From MR-S7 sp000400995 (lineage in GTDB: Bacteria; Pseudomonadota; Gammaproteobacteria; Burkholderiales; Burkholderiaceae_C), in contig NZ_CP152342.1 in assembly GCF_045291395.1 (NCBI RefSeq), positions 3,720,001 to 3,784,000 of the forward strand: a stretch of 64,000 bases of DNA, given 5' to 3'. The notes beneath the pieces are model-generated. The model was not told the origin of the DNA and searched no databases. It was given only the letters and a program-made list of their open reading frames with translations. The position numbers were made by a program, and so were the translations under genes. This document shows positions 1 to 10,428 of the stretch, in pieces. Each line of letters begins with the position of its first letter. The stretch's first letter is position 1.

Positions 1-210
1 GGCGGCGCCCTGCCCGGCCACAGCACCGCGCGCCATCGGCACTTGGTGCAGCCAGATGACGCCGCGCTGCGCAGGAGGAACGGCATTGCCTATGTGCACT
101 ACCCCCTCGCCATCCACGAATTCCCAGATCGCCTTGCCGTCCGCAAAGACAGGTCCCGCGCAGAGCAGCGACAGCCACAGCGCCGCCGCCCGTATGAAAG
201 ATCTCGCCAT
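1..210 (-). CDS. Lytic transglycosylase-like exported protein, N-terminal part (runs off window)
   Basis: An open frame starts at the ATG at 208-210 and is still open at the window edge after 70 codons. Residues 1-23 form a clear Sec signal peptide (basic start, then LWLSLLCAGPVFA, with cleavage likely after A-x-A). The mature start contains AIWEFVDGEGVVHIGN, a DUF4124-like element that in this family often precedes an SLT lytic transglycosylase domain in periplasmic murein hydrolases. The catalytic domain lies outside the window, so the function is inferred. It sits 4 bp downstream of the hexapeptide acyltransferase on the same strand, at the end of the polysaccharide gene run, and may belong to that transcript. 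Confidence 0.6.
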   Translation of the reverse strand, partial: MARSFIRAAALWLSLLCAGPVFADGKAIWEFVDGEGVVHIGNAVPPAQRGVIWLHQVPMARGAVAGQGAA

Positions 211-214
211 GCCG

Positions 215-835
215 TCAACCTCGCCGTGCATTCCACCAACGGCACCACCGCAGCCACAGACCGCCGCTGCCGTCAGCCACCGGGGCGAAACCGGCCACCC
301 GGCGGGAGCGGATCGCTCTAGCGGGAATGCCCGCCACCACCATGCCCGCCGGCACGTCCTGACGCACCACCGCGCCTGCGGCGACCACGGCGCCCCGGCC
401 GATGCGCACGCCTTCGAGCACCACGGCGCCAGCGCCAATCCAGGCGCCGTCTTCGATGACGATCTGCCCGCGGGTGATGCGGTTGCGCGCGATGATCACG
501 TCGCCTTCGTCGATGGCATGCCCGGCGGACAGCAGTTTCACGTGGGGCCCAATCAACACGTCAGCGCCAATCTCCAGCCCTCCTTCGCCAGACAGATAAC
601 CGCCAGCATTGACGATGGTGCGCGCGCCGATATGCAGGCGCACGCAAGGGTCAATGTCCACGTCGCCCAGAACGAGCCGCGTATTCACGTACAAGCTCAC
701 CTCGTCCGCAAGACTCAGCACCCCCGTGCGGCGGCCGAATCGCATCACGGAAACGGACGTGTCTATCCGGCAGTCCCGGCCCAGGCTGTCAACGCCGGGA
801 TGGGAAGCGGTTACCTCAGGAACGCCCAGCAACAT
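215..835 (-). CDS. Hexapeptide-repeat (LbH) acyltransferase of the polysaccharide cluster
   Basis: This 206-residue protein is made largely of left-handed beta-helix hexapeptide repeats: IGARTIVNAGG, IGADVLIGPHV, IEDGAWIGAGAVV and IGRGAVVAAGAVV. It has the usual closing element DVPAGMVVAGIPARAI near residue 165. The histidine in LLSAGHAID matches the catalytic His of WbbJ/NodL/maltose acetyltransferase-type enzymes, which move acetyl from acetyl-CoA to a sugar hydroxyl. In this position, after Wzt/Wzm and the methyltransferase, it most likely O-acetylates a sugar of the exported glycan; the acceptor is unknown. The start is the ATG at 835, 12 bp below the methyltransferase stop. The C-terminal 25 residues after the helix are Trp/Arg-rich and unexplained. 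Confidence 0.8.
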   Translation of the reverse strand: MLLGVPEVTASHPGVDSLGRDCRIDTSVSVMRFGRRTGVLSLADEVSLYVNTRLVLGDVDIDPCVRLHIGARTIVNAGGYLSGEGGLEIGADVLIGPHVKLLSAGHAIDEGDVIIARNRITRGQIVIEDGAWIGAGAVVLEGVRIGRGAVVAAGAVVRQDVPAGMVVAGIPARAIRSRRVAGFAPVADGSGGLWLRWCRWWNARRG

Positions 836-847
836 GTGTCGCCCGTC

Positions 848-1846
848 CTATCGCCGCCCCAGCAGGCGGCGCAGCAGCCACCACCGCGACTGACTGGCCG
901 ACACCTCGGCGCGCAGTTGCTCCAGATCCGTTTGCAGAGTGCGTTTTTCTGCCGCGGATGCTTCGCTGGCCGCGTCCATCGCCGACTGCAGGGAAGCCTG
1001 CTGCGCCTCCAGCCGGGCGATGATCACCTTGGCCTCGGCGAATGCCTTCTGGTGCTCCAGCAGCGAGGCATGCTCCTGGTCATGCACGGCCTTGAGGGCA
1101 TGCAATTCGTGCCGCAGCCTTTCGGCCTTGAAGCGCTCATGCGCCGCTTCGGCCACATGGCCATCGTGCGACGGGGTGGCCACTACCATCCACTGGTATA
1201 CGTCGAAATCGGGCCAGTTGCACTGCAACTCCTGGCGCAACCCGTCCGTCAGCCCATTCCAGCACCAGGCGAATTCGCTGCGCGTCACCGGAATGCGGTT
1301 GGCACCCCAGTAGCGCGGCACCCAGCCGGCGTCCAGCAGCATCTTCTCTGCGCTACGCTTGGTGAGGAAGCGGACGTGCGTGCGGTCGAGTTGCCCCTTG
1401 TCGGCATAGTCGAAGACCCCGTTGCGCAAGGCAGCGACCACGCCCGCATACGCGATATTGGGAACCGAGACGACCAGCCGCCCCGATGGCTCAAGGCAGC
1501 CTGCCAGGTTCTGCAACAGCGCCTCCGGCTGGTGCAGATGCTCCAGGACGTCGCATGCCAAGATCGCATGGAAGCGCCTGCCCGCCAGTTCGGACAGCCA
1601 ATCGGCGCGCTCGAGATCGCCCTCAATCACCTGCACGCCCAGGGACTGCAGCGCCTCCAGGGCCTGCGGGTCATTTTCGACGGCTGTCACCTGGTAGCCG
1701 CGCTCCACCAGCACCTTGGTCATGGCGCCAGGGCCCGGCCCCAGTTCCAGCACCGCGCCCGGAGGTGGCAGTTGCCGGATCAACCGCGCCGCCCAATCCT
1801 CGCCCTCGGGGTCGAAGGCATAGTCATAGCGTTCAATGTTGCTCAA
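848..1846 (-). CDS. SAM methyltransferase with C-terminal coiled coil (possible glycan chain terminator)
   Basis: The N-terminal ~215 residues are a class I methyltransferase: motif I is ELGPGPG at residues 34-40, an acidic residue ends strand 2 (VTAVENDPQ), and ACDVLEHLHQPE and VVSVPNIAYAG are typical of sugar/LPS-locus methyltransferases. From about residue 230 to 318 the protein becomes a long Ala/Glu/Gln/Lys/Arg/Leu coiled coil, ending in an amphipathic basic-aromatic tail, SRWWLLRRLLGRR. The start is TTG at 1846, overlapping the previous gene's TGA as TTGA; SNIERYDYA directly after it matches my recollection of this family's N-terminus. A methyltransferase joined to a coiled coil next to a Wzt exporter resembles the E. 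coli WbdD terminator/ruler, but there is no kinase domain. That role is inferred. Confidence 0.8.
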   Translation of the reverse strand: MSNIERYDYAFDPEGEDWAARLIRQLPPPGAVLELGPGPGAMTKVLVERGYQVTAVENDPQALEALQSLGVQVIEGDLERADWLSELAGRRFHAILACDVLEHLHQPEALLQNLAGCLEPSGRLVVSVPNIAYAGVVAALRNGVFDYADKGQLDRTHVRFLTKRSAEKMLLDAGWVPRYWGANRIPVTRSEFAWCWNGLTDGLRQELQCNWPDFDVYQWMVVATPSHDGHVAEAAHERFKAERLRHELHALKAVHDQEHASLLEHQKAFAEAKVIIARLEAQQASLQSAMDAASEASAAEKRTLQTDLEQLRAEVSASQSRWWLLRRLLGRR

Positions 1847-2732
1847 GCGAGTTCTCCCCCTTCAGTCGGCGGCGACCACATCTGGTCCCACTGGCCCCAG
1901 CACCACCATGCCCAGGGCCGCTCCCTGACATCGCGCTCCAGCCGCGCGACGACCGCATCGATCGCCAGTTGCGGCTCCGGCGGCAGCGGCTCGACGGCGA
2001 CGCGCAAGCGGCCGGAACCGCCGGAGTATGTCGCTGCGTACAGCAGCGGAACATTGGTGAATCGGGCCATGCGCTCGATTCCTGTGGTCAGGGTCAAGCG
2101 CCCGCCGAGAAACGGATGCCGCCTCAGGCGCTTGAACCCCGGCTGCCAGGCATCGGCCCAGATCACCCACCCCTGCCCCGCCCGCAGGCCTTCCAGCACC
2201 GGAGCCAGGCCTTCGTTCGTGGTGCGCCAGTTTCCCCCGGTGACTTCGGCATAGCCCCGGACCTTGCGCAGCAGAAAGCGGCGATGGGCGCCATCAAGCT
2301 CCGGATTGTCCAACACCGGCATGGTCAGCACGTGGGTGTGAATCCCCTGGTGCGCCAAGGCCACCGGCGCGGCCAATTGCCGGTCGAAGTGGTTCAGCAC
2401 CAGGATGAAGCCCTGGCCCTGCTCGCGCAATCGCTGTACGTGCCCGAGCCCCGCCACGTCGATGGAAGGCCCGCTCGGCCTGCCCAGTCGGTGGAACGCC
2501 ATGGCATCCATCATCTCCTGCGCCAGCATGTCCAGATGCGCACGGGCCCAGTGGGCATGGTCTGAAGACGATGCCTGCGGAAAGATCTGCGCGAAGCGCG
2601 ACTCTAGCCAGCGCAGCAGATGGCGGCGCTCAGCGCCACGCTCACGCCCGATTTTCGCGGCCAGCCACCAAGGCAATGTCGTTGGAATATGCGCCAGCGA
2701 CGGAAACACCCAGTCCAGCAGCCAGTCGCGCG

Positions 2733-2736
<4 letters not shown>
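1843..2736 (-). CDS. LpxL/HtrB-type lysophospholipid acyltransferase-like protein
   Basis: A 297-residue protein of the LABLP (LpxL/HtrB) fold, normally inner-membrane enzymes that acylate lipid A or related lipids. The N-terminus is hydrophobic (LLDWVFPSLAHIPTTLPWW). The block GFILVLNHFDRQLAA aligns with the HX4(D/E) catalytic motif, but the fifth residue after His is Leu instead of an acid, so activity may be altered. Later blocks (GGNWRTTNEGLAPVL, WVIWADAWQPGF) are LABLP-like. The ATG at 2736 is preferred over one five codons upstream because it overlaps the wzt stop as ATGA. Placed between the exporter and the methyltransferase, it may modify the glycan or its lipid anchor; this is inferred. 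Confidence 0.7.
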
Positions 2737-3958
<1,222 letters not shown>

Positions 3959-3959
<1 letters not shown>

Positions 3960-4774
3960 TACAGCGCCTCGCCCAAAGCCGACTTCATCGACCGGAAGAA
4001 CCACCACCCGCCGCCGCCCAGGATCACCGTCCAGGCCAGCAAGGCATAGGGCGTACTCCCCGGCATCGGCATGCCCAGCAAGGCCCATTCGACGCACAGC
4101 ACCAGACAGGCCAGCGGGTTGAGCAAGTACCAGCCATGGAACTTCTCGGGCACCTGAGCCAGCGGATAGACAACGGGGGTCAGGTAAAACCACAGTTGCA
4201 GCGCAAAGGACATCATCGAGCCCACGTCGCGCCACAGAAAATGTGCCATGCTGAACATCAGCGTCAACCCATAGGTCAGCGCCACCTGCATCACCACCAG
4301 CACGGGCAGCCAAGCCCAGGTGGCGCGCAGCGCCACGCCCTGGCTCAGGCACAGCACCAGCAGCAGCGCATAGCCAATCGCCATCATCAACAGGCTGCCG
4401 CCCACTGCCACTGCGGGCAGAATCTCTGCCGGCATCGGCTGTTTTCGCAAAAAGTCCTCATACGCAGCCAAGCTGCCTATCCCCCGGCCAAACGCGTCGG
4501 TAAAGGGCAGCCATACTGCCAGCCCCGCCAGCAAATGCAGTAGGTAGCCATGATCCACGTCCAGCCCCGGCACACGGACTGCCAGCACCATGCCGAACAG
4601 CACGTAGAAAATGGCCAACGTGGCCAGCGGCTGCACGAAAGCCCAGGCGAGCCCCAACACCGAGCCTGCATAGCGCGTTTTCAGCTCACGCACCATCCAA
4701 TAACGCCATAGCACCCAGAGCTGGCGCGGCTGGCGCACAGTCTCCTGAGCTGGAGAATGTGACGCAGAAGTCAT
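3959..4774 (-). CDS. wzm: Polysaccharide ABC exporter permease (Wzm-type)
   Basis: A 271-residue ABC-2 type permease. The cytoplasmic N-terminus carries the family block RYWMVRELKTRYAGSVLGLAW, followed by about six hydrophobic segments (near PLATLAIFYVLFGMVL, HLLAGLAVWLPF, LLMMAIGYALLLVLC, LPVLVVMQVALTYGL, FALQLWFYLTPVVYPL and LLAWTVILGGGGWWF). Length and topology match Wzm/KpsM/TagG partners. It pairs with the Wzt ATPase encoded next, with start and stop codons overlapping on both sides (ATGA with the upstream glycosyltransferase, TAATG with wzt). This indicates one translationally coupled operon that moves a lipid-linked polysaccharide across the inner membrane. Confidence 0.92.
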
Positions 4775-5994
4775 GACAGCGCGCTGCCGGCACGCACCTT
4801 CTGCAAACCGGCTTCGAATTGGTCGGCCATATCAGCCCAGTGCAGGTCACGCGCATAGGCCTCGCCGCGCGCACTCAAGGCACTGCGCCGGGCGTCGTCC
4901 TGCAAAAGCCCGCACACAGCGTCAGTCATAGCTTCAGGTGTGGCATCGGTCAGTACAGCCACGTCCTCGCTCAACAGCCATTCCACGTTGAGGCCCCGAT
5001 TGGATACTACGGTGCAGCCGCAGGCCATCAGTTCCGGCGGCATCAGCGAAGCATTCGTCAACGACAATACCAGCGCCACATCACACTGGCTGAAAACGTC
5101 GGCCAATTCATCCGGTGTCACCGTGCCACAAGACAGGTGCGGGAATGGAATGCTGTAGTTCGACGTGTCCCATCCCGCCATGATGAAATGCGTATCCGGC
5201 AACCGCTCCCACACCGCCTTGAGCACCAACAGCCCCAGTTCGAACGCACGGCGCTGCGTAGGTGGGCGGGCATAGAAGAACACCCGACGGATGTGAGGCT
5301 CGCGGCGCGGCCGACGACGATAACGCTCCTGCTCCACACCGAACCGCACAGGATGGGTGACCATGCCATAGTCTTGCGCCAGTTTGCCGGCCAGCCAATC
5401 ACCCGCCGTGATGCCAAAAAACCCAAACCGGTAGGTGTTCTCCGCCAACACATGTTCGCTGCCCATGGCGTAGAAATACGGCTCGAAATCCTGCACAAAG
5501 TACAGCTTGTGCCTCGCGCCCGTGAAAGCACGCACGCTGTAAGCCGTGTCCCAGCCAGTGGCCATGGCGAACTCACAAGGTGGTAGCCCCGCAAACCCCA
5601 GATACACCTGCGCCTGTAGCGGAAAAAAATGCTCCTGAATCTCTGCACGAGCGTCCTGCGCGTTCTGGTGCATAACCGGCTTGCAGATCACGATGCCCGA
5701 GCGGTATCCTTTTTGCTCCAGATGCCAGATTGTGCGGAAAATGGTGGTGTGCCCGCCCGAACCGATGTTGAAGTCAGGAATGAACCATAGCAATGTGCCG
5801 GGCTCGGATTGCCCTGGTGCCGGCCGGATGACATGGGGCAGCGCAAAGCTATAGTGGCCAAAAACGTCCACATACTGCGGCTGGGCCGGGCCGTAACGCA
5901 ACCGGCGCCAGATGGCACGTAAAGCACCCCACACTCCGTCGCGCTTCAATAGCGCGGAGACCTGCCGCGCGCGGTGCACCAGCAACACCATCAT
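4771..5994 (-). CDS. Glycosyltransferase, WsaF/GT4-like (probable rhamnosyltransferase)
   Basis: A 407-residue protein with two Rossmann-like halves. The N-terminal half has LLWFIPDFNIGSGGHTTIFR, a glycine-rich loop seen in WsaF-type rhamnosyltransferases, and YFVQDFEPYFYAMG. The C-terminal half has VALVLSLTNASLMPPELMACG followed by VVSNRGLNVEWLL, the GT-B nucleotide-sugar site with a Glu-containing E-x-M/A-CG loop. The donor is probably an NDP-sugar; dTDP-rhamnose is plausible because rfbBDAC is in the same window. The start ATG at 5994 overlaps the upstream gene's TGA (ATGA). It lies in the export operon, so it likely builds the exported glycan; donor and linkage are unproven. Confidence 0.8.
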   Translation of the reverse strand: MMVLLVHRARQVSALLKRDGVWGALRAIWRRLRYGPAQPQYVDVFGHYSFALPHVIRPAPGQSEPGTLLWFIPDFNIGSGGHTTIFRTIWHLEQKGYRSGIVICKPVMHQNAQDARAEIQEHFFPLQAQVYLGFAGLPPCEFAMATGWDTAYSVRAFTGARHKLYFVQDFEPYFYAMGSEHVLAENTYRFGFFGITAGDWLAGKLAQDYGMVTHPVRFGVEQERYRRRPRREPHIRRVFFYARPPTQRRAFELGLLVLKAVWERLPDTHFIMAGWDTSNYSIPFPHLSCGTVTPDELADVFSQCDVALVLSLTNASLMPPELMACGCTVVSNRGLNVEWLLSEDVAVLTDATPEAMTDAVCGLLQDDARRSALSARGEAYARDLHWADMADQFEAGLQKVRAGSALS

Positions 5995-6970
5995 GCGCCT
6001 CCTGCGCGCTGCAAGCGCTCGTCCCGCGACACACTGCGGAGAAGCCAACCGGGCAGGCTATCATGGCGCGTACCCAGGTACTGGCCCGTGGTGCGCGCAC
6101 ACTCGATCAACGCCATATACATTCCATTTTTAAACAGACGCCAACCTCTCAGCCCTGCGTTACGTAGCCAGCCCCAATCGCGCCTAGCTAATCCCAAGCC
6201 TGACGTCAAGGCTCGCGCTGGCCTATTTTGCAGGCGATAGCCAAAATACCTCTGAAACGAGCGCGCCTCGTCAAAATTGCGCTGCAGCGTTTCCCACACG
6301 CCGAAGTCGTGCGAATGGAACACCACCGCATCCGGTACAAAAGCTTTTCCATAGCCAGCCTCCACGGCGCGTAGCGCCCAAGTCTGGTCTTCAGCAAAAG
6401 TCACGTCGGGCAAAGGCAGCTTTTCCCAAACTGTGCGACGGATACAGGAGTTATTGCTGGAAAAAAATGCAGCCATTGGCGATAGCCAGGATCGAGGGCA
6501 AACCTCTCGCTGTCTTCCAGCCGCGCAATGGAGAGATCCCTGCCAAAGCCCCCGAAATGCATTTCCAATTCGCGGTGCGTTACATGCCGAGCCTCGACGT
6601 GAGCACGGTGCGGGCCAAATGCCCCCGCGACATCGGGCGCCGCATCACAGCCATTCACCAAGTTGCGGAGCCAATGCACATCGGCCGGCTTGGCATCCTG
6701 CGTGATAAAAACGAGAAATTCCCCCGAGGACAGGGAGGCCGCAAAATTGCGGGTACGTCCATGGCCGAATTCCGCGGGTGGAATGCATTCCACTCGGACT
6801 CCACGCTGACGCGCTAATTCCACCGAGCCATCGCGCGAACCCGAGTCCACGATGATCACTTCGAAAGGCCAGGGCGCTTGCTGCGCCAGTACGGCATCCA
6901 GCACCTCACCCAACAAAGCGCCGCCATTCTTAACGGGTATTAAAACAGAAGCGCGCATCAATAAGGACAT
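5991..6970 (-). CDS. Family 2 glycosyltransferase (rhamnosyltransferase-like), frameshifted at a 7-A run
   Basis: The first part, from the ATG at 6970, reads RASVLIPVKNGGALL and IIVDSGSRDGS, a GT-A nucleotide-binding region, with the acidic ITQDAKP in place of a canonical DXD. The second part (FFSSNNSCIRRTVWEKLP, FAEDQTWALRAVEAGY) carries the conserved SSNNS and AEDQ blocks of the GT2 rhamnosyltransferase group but lies in another frame. The frames join at the A run at 6461-6467: adding one base gives a smooth 326-residue protein of normal length. Two explanations are a sequence error or slippage-based phase variation. A second in-frame ATG at 6958 is also possible. It is the first gene of the export operon. 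Confidence 0.75.
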
Positions 6971-7185
6971 GCAAAAAACAACCTGCTCGAAGAACGCCCA
7001 TTTGGCATGTTCTACACGCAGGCAGCTTGGAGAAATAGACCAAACAGGCTAACAAACATCCTCGCCATGAATAGTAACCATTCAAAACCATAGCGACGAA
7101 CGTCCGCCAAAACCTAATATCAGAAATAATTAATCTTCGAAACCAAACGCAACAAGCACCCAAACACTATAGATCAAAACAAATC
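6971..7185. other. AT-rich intergenic stretch upstream of the export operon
   Basis: These 215 bp are visibly richer in A/T than either flank and separate the isomerase gene from the glycosyltransferase/export operon. A promoter for the operon is expected here, but I could not find a convincing -35/-10 pair. A 77-codon minus-strand frame exists but has a Cys/Trp-rich composition unlike any family I know and overlaps the glycosyltransferase start, so I do not call it. Confidence 0.4.
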
Positions 7186-8085
7186 TTACCGTTTCAGCCA
7201 GATTGTCTTCGCGAAAAACTCGCGGATGGCTCCGCCATCAATCTCCACTCCATATTTTTTGAACAACCTCGCGCGCAACTGCTCGCGTCCATTAGACTGA
7301 CAATACGATACAGCTCGAGTTGCTGCGAAAGCCCTGGATTCGTCCCATGTGAGTTGACGTGCCGGCCGCTGACTCACCACCTGGAACAGGTAGCTGAAAT
7401 CACCCTCACGCAGCGGCCCCAGCACCGCACCCGCCTTAGCCGCTCTTAAAGATGCCACGATCGCGTTGTCACCCTCTAAATCAATCCAACCCAGATCACC
7501 CTGTGGCTCTAACGTATAGACATCCTGAGCACGCTGGGCCACTTTGGCGAACTGGACACCACCACCATCAATAGCCTGAGCCTGCGCCTTCAGCCACTCC
7601 ATGGCCGGAAGGCCCTCTATCTCGAAGGTCACAGGCAACATCATCCGCTGCACCCGCGCCTGAGCAGGCACCATGAACGCTTGGGGGTTTTCATCAAAAT
7701 ACTTGCGCGCCTCCCGATCATTCGCCGGGCGCTCACAAACAGGCTCCTGCTTACTCTGTACCCCCAACCCGTACGCATCGTCAAACCGCAAGGTTGCTTC
7801 ACCACCACCGCTACGGGGGATACCCAAACTCTCACCCTCAAGGTTCAGCACACGGGTCAACGCCATCTCTCGCACCACCTGTTCCACGCCCCATACATTG
7901 CGTGCAATTCCACGCAAATCCATACGCCGCTCCAGGTAATCCGCCAGATCCTGCTCACCGATCAACTCGCCATTAGCCATGCGAGCCAGAGGCTTTCCAC
8001 TCGAGGCGACAGCCAATGCGGTCGAACTCGCCAATACGCAGACCGCCACGGCTATCCAACGCTTCACTTGCTTCATCATGTCCAT
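7186..8085 (-). CDS. Exported parvulin-like peptidyl-prolyl isomerase (SurA/PpiC-like)
   Basis: This 299-residue protein begins with a signal peptide (WIAVAVCVLASSTALA). A helical N-terminal region (LADYLERRMDLRGIARNVWG) and a central parvulin-like domain follow, recognisable from FDENPQAFMVPAQARVQRM, VQFAKVAQRAQD, EPQGDLGWIDL and GPLREGDFSYLFQVVSQRP. The last two blocks match the G-D-L-G-W and hydrophobic return strand of SurA/PpiC enzymes. It should act in the periplasm as a foldase or chaperone. It lies 39 bp downstream of the lipoprotein gene and the secreted-protein gene, so it may assist folding of that product; this is inferred from position. Starts at codon 3 or 4 are also possible. 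Confidence 0.78.
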   Translation of the reverse strand: MDMMKQVKRWIAVAVCVLASSTALAVASSGKPLARMANGELIGEQDLADYLERRMDLRGIARNVWGVEQVVREMALTRVLNLEGESLGIPRSGGGEATLRFDDAYGLGVQSKQEPVCERPANDREARKYFDENPQAFMVPAQARVQRMMLPVTFEIEGLPAMEWLKAQAQAIDGGGVQFAKVAQRAQDVYTLEPQGDLGWIDLEGDNAIVASLRAAKAGAVLGPLREGDFSYLFQVVSQRPARQLTWDESRAFAATRAVSYCQSNGREQLRARLFKKYGVEIDGGAIREFFAKTIWLKR

Positions 8086-8124
8086 CAGTCCGTACTCATC
8101 AAAAAAACGCCTTACCGCATTAGA

Positions 8125-9262
8125 TCATCGCACCTGCGCGCGTTCCCACACGGGACCATAGATCACTTCAACCCCCGCTTTCTTCTGAGGCAGCGAGGCA
8201 GAATTAAGCACGATCAAGTCATCTTCACCATCACCATCTACATCTTTCAATTGCAAGCCCGTGGGAAATCCGCTCACATCCAGCCAACGCGTTTCCAGCA
8301 CTTCGCCCCCGGAGCTTAGTCGCTGCAGGTAAAGGGAAGTATCAAATCCCCACACCACCACATCATCGGTCAGCGGCAGTGTCGAAACCCCCCTGGCGTC
8401 GGAGCAATAATCCATTGAAATGCACCACTGTCCATATCGATGCGCAGGTTGCGCCCACCCAGCTCCAGCGCTACATACAACCAGCGGCCCGAAGGCGATA
8501 TCCGGGCCTGGCGCGACACAATGCGCTCTTCGCCCGGCACCTTGAGCAATACCTGCGGCATCCCTAGCAAATCGTCGTGAGGCACAAAAAGCACCCGCTG
8601 CTCGTCCAGACATGCCACGGCCACGCCACCCGTGGGACTCCCTGGCGCTCGCTCCACACGCACGGGATGCCATGGCGCCTCGCACCACTTGACGCGGGTC
8701 ACCTGCCCGGCGGGGGCCTTTGGTACTGACCGCGCAGCAGGCTCGCCCGGTATATAGTCCACCCAAGCCACTTCGTTGCGGCTGTATGGCGTAGCCAACA
8801 AGCGGTAGCGCCCTTGCTCGGAGCTTACAACAACCACGTCGCGCGGAGGAATACCTACATCAATTTGCTCCAACAGCCGCAGACGCTCGCCCTCTACGCG
8901 GTACACATCCAGGCTGTGCGAGGCCTCCACAGAGGCTACCACGAGGTCATCCTCTAGCCATGCAGCCCCATCGGGGTGGTATGCCAGTTTCTGTTTATCC
9001 AGTAAGCGCGAGGTGCGCCCCGGACCCAGTTGGTGCAATACCAGCATGCTGTTCTCATGTTCCACGGCTAGCAAGCGGCAACCAGCTTTAGCGGTGCAAC
9101 GCACTTCGCCACCCCACGCGTCAGGCACGTCCAACTTCAGCCGCTCCACTTGGATGGGCCGGCCCAACGCCGCCGTATGCGCCCCCCCGTGGCCTGACAT
9201 GCCGCCAATATGACTGCAGTCGCCAGCAGCACACCACAATGAAGAGTACGCACCCAGCCCAT
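8125..9262 (-). CDS. Lipoprotein with beta-propeller-like body and Asp-rich VCBS/FG-GAP motif (two frameshifts as given)
   Basis: The true start appears to be the ATG at 9260-9262, preceded by an AGGGGG ribosome site. It gives a lipoprotein signal, MGWVRTLHCGVLLATAVILA, with lipobox LAAC. The frame breaks at the 7-C run 9182-9188 and again at the 6-C run 8388-8393; adding one base at each joins three frames into about 379 residues. The body has repeated beta-rich segments (RLLAVEHENSMLVL, DDLVVASVEASHSLDVYRV, GGVAVACLDEQRVLFVP), suggesting a YVTN/beta-propeller-like fold. Near the end LKDVDGDGEDDLIVLNS is a calcium-type D-x-DGDG-x-DD loop as in VCBS/FG-GAP repeats. No enzymatic residues are evident. 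It lies between the secreted-protein gene and the isomerase. Confidence 0.65.
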
Positions 9263-9303
9263 ACACACCCCCTAAAGCCTTCAGAACACATAAGTGAAAA
9301 AAC

Positions 9304-9327
9304 AAATAGCGCCCGAAGGCGCTATTT
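9304..9327 (-). terminator. Rho-independent terminator of the secreted-protein gene
   Basis: A perfect 10-bp stem (AAATAGCGCC / GGCGCTATTT) with a 4-base loop is followed, reading the minus strand, by a T-rich run (TTTGTTTTTT). It lies 79 bp after the stop of the 9406-10344 gene and before the lipoprotein start, so it should end the secreted-protein transcript. Confidence 0.85.
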
Positions 9328-9405
9328 GAATACGGTCAGTGGCTTGCGCCACTTTTGATGCGAGACAGAGGATGACCTATCGGCCACCTCTCTGTCAAGC
9401 CACCA

Positions 9406-10344
9406 TTACTGCGTTGCACCCAGCAGCGTCTGGACGGCGCCAAATGCCGGCAGGCTGATCGTGCTGTACACGAACACGGAGCCAGAGGTAGTACCCAGGG
9501 CGCTCTCGCCGTTCACGCTCTTGAAATTGGCAGGAACCTTGCCTGCGTTCCACTCGATGAAACCATCAGTGAAAGCAGTGGTGCCGACCATGGTCGAGGG
9601 ATCAAACAAATCCAGTTCAGCCTTCGTCAGCACGAAGTTGGTAGAAGTACGCTGCTGCTGGCTGTTATAGATGTCCACCGTATGGCGACCGCTGTGGTCA
9701 CCCGTGGACCAAACGTTCACAACAGTCTTAGCACCAGCCACACCCTTGGCGTAGCGGGCCGTGATAACAGGACCCGTACCAGGAGTGACTTGGGCTGCAC
9801 CAGCGATGCTCACCAGACTACGTTCGCTCAGATCCTTGAGGTTGTTCAAAGGAGCAGCAGCAAGAGTCAGGGGGCCGTCGATCACCGGCACCACAGCCAC
9901 ATCGCTGCTAGCCGTATCCACCTGGAATGCGTTGGCGGACAGCAGTGCTGCAGTATTCGTACCCACGGAGCCAGCATTGCAAACTGCCGCTGCATCAGCC
10001 GCAGTGCCAGAGGTGTTAATGCCAGCGGCAAATACCAGATAGCCCTTCAGACCAGCAACGGAAGCATCACCCAGATCACTACCCCAGGCCACACCCTTGT
10101 ATTGGTTTGCCGTCATGGGGAAGCAGCCGTCCAGCACGTGACCAGAGTTTTGGTCATGGAAAACCCAGAACACCGGCACCACGGAATTGGTACGGTTAAT
10201 GATACCCACGGCGGTCGTACCGCTGGCGGTCAATTCAACGCTGGGGACCACGAAACCATCAGAGTATGTACCGACCGTGTAGGCGTGAGCGACGCCGCCG
10301 GTCATTGCCGCTGCCGCAACGGCTGCCAGAGCAAATTTTTTCAT
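9406..10344 (-). CDS. Secreted protein of unknown function, monocistronic next to the T2SS-like cluster
   Basis: A 312-residue protein with a clean Sec signal peptide (MKKFALAAVAAAAMTGGVAHA, cut after AHA). The mature chain is rich in Ala, Thr, Val, Ser and Gly, with many short beta-prone segments (YSDGFVVPSVELTASGTTAVG, PVFWVFHDQNSGHVL, TVVNVWSTGDHSGRHTVDIY) and only two cysteines, suggesting an extended beta-sandwich or surface-layer-like protein. I recognise no catalytic motif. The ATG at 10344 has AAGGA upstream. The gene has a good sigma-70 promoter and a strong terminator, so it is probably expressed alone and highly. It directly follows the T2SS-like operon, making it a candidate substrate. 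Composition and codon use look less GC-rich than in the 26-62 kb genes. Confidence 0.75.
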   Translation of the reverse strand: MKKFALAAVAAAAMTGGVAHAYTVGTYSDGFVVPSVELTASGTTAVGIINRTNSVVPVFWVFHDQNSGHVLDGCFPMTANQYKGVAWGSDLGDASVAGLKGYLVFAAGINTSGTAADAAAVCNAGSVGTNTAALLSANAFQVDTASSDVAVVPVIDGPLTLAAAPLNNLKDLSERSLVSIAGAAQVTPGTGPVITARYAKGVAGAKTVVNVWSTGDHSGRHTVDIYNSQQQRTSTNFVLTKAELDLFDPSTMVGTTAFTDGFIEWNAGKVPANFKSVNGESALGTTSGSVFVYSTISLPAFGAVQTLLGATQ

Positions 10345-10428
10345 CTTAAAGATCCTTAGAAAAAAGAAGGAAGCTTCCCACCCTTGCGGGCTGTGCAACC
10401 CATCCGTCAAACCGTTTGGGCTATGCTG

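Noticed and set aside
6930..7163. 77-codon minus-strand frame in the AT-rich gap
   Set aside because: Overlaps the glycosyltransferase start, odd composition, no ribosome site.
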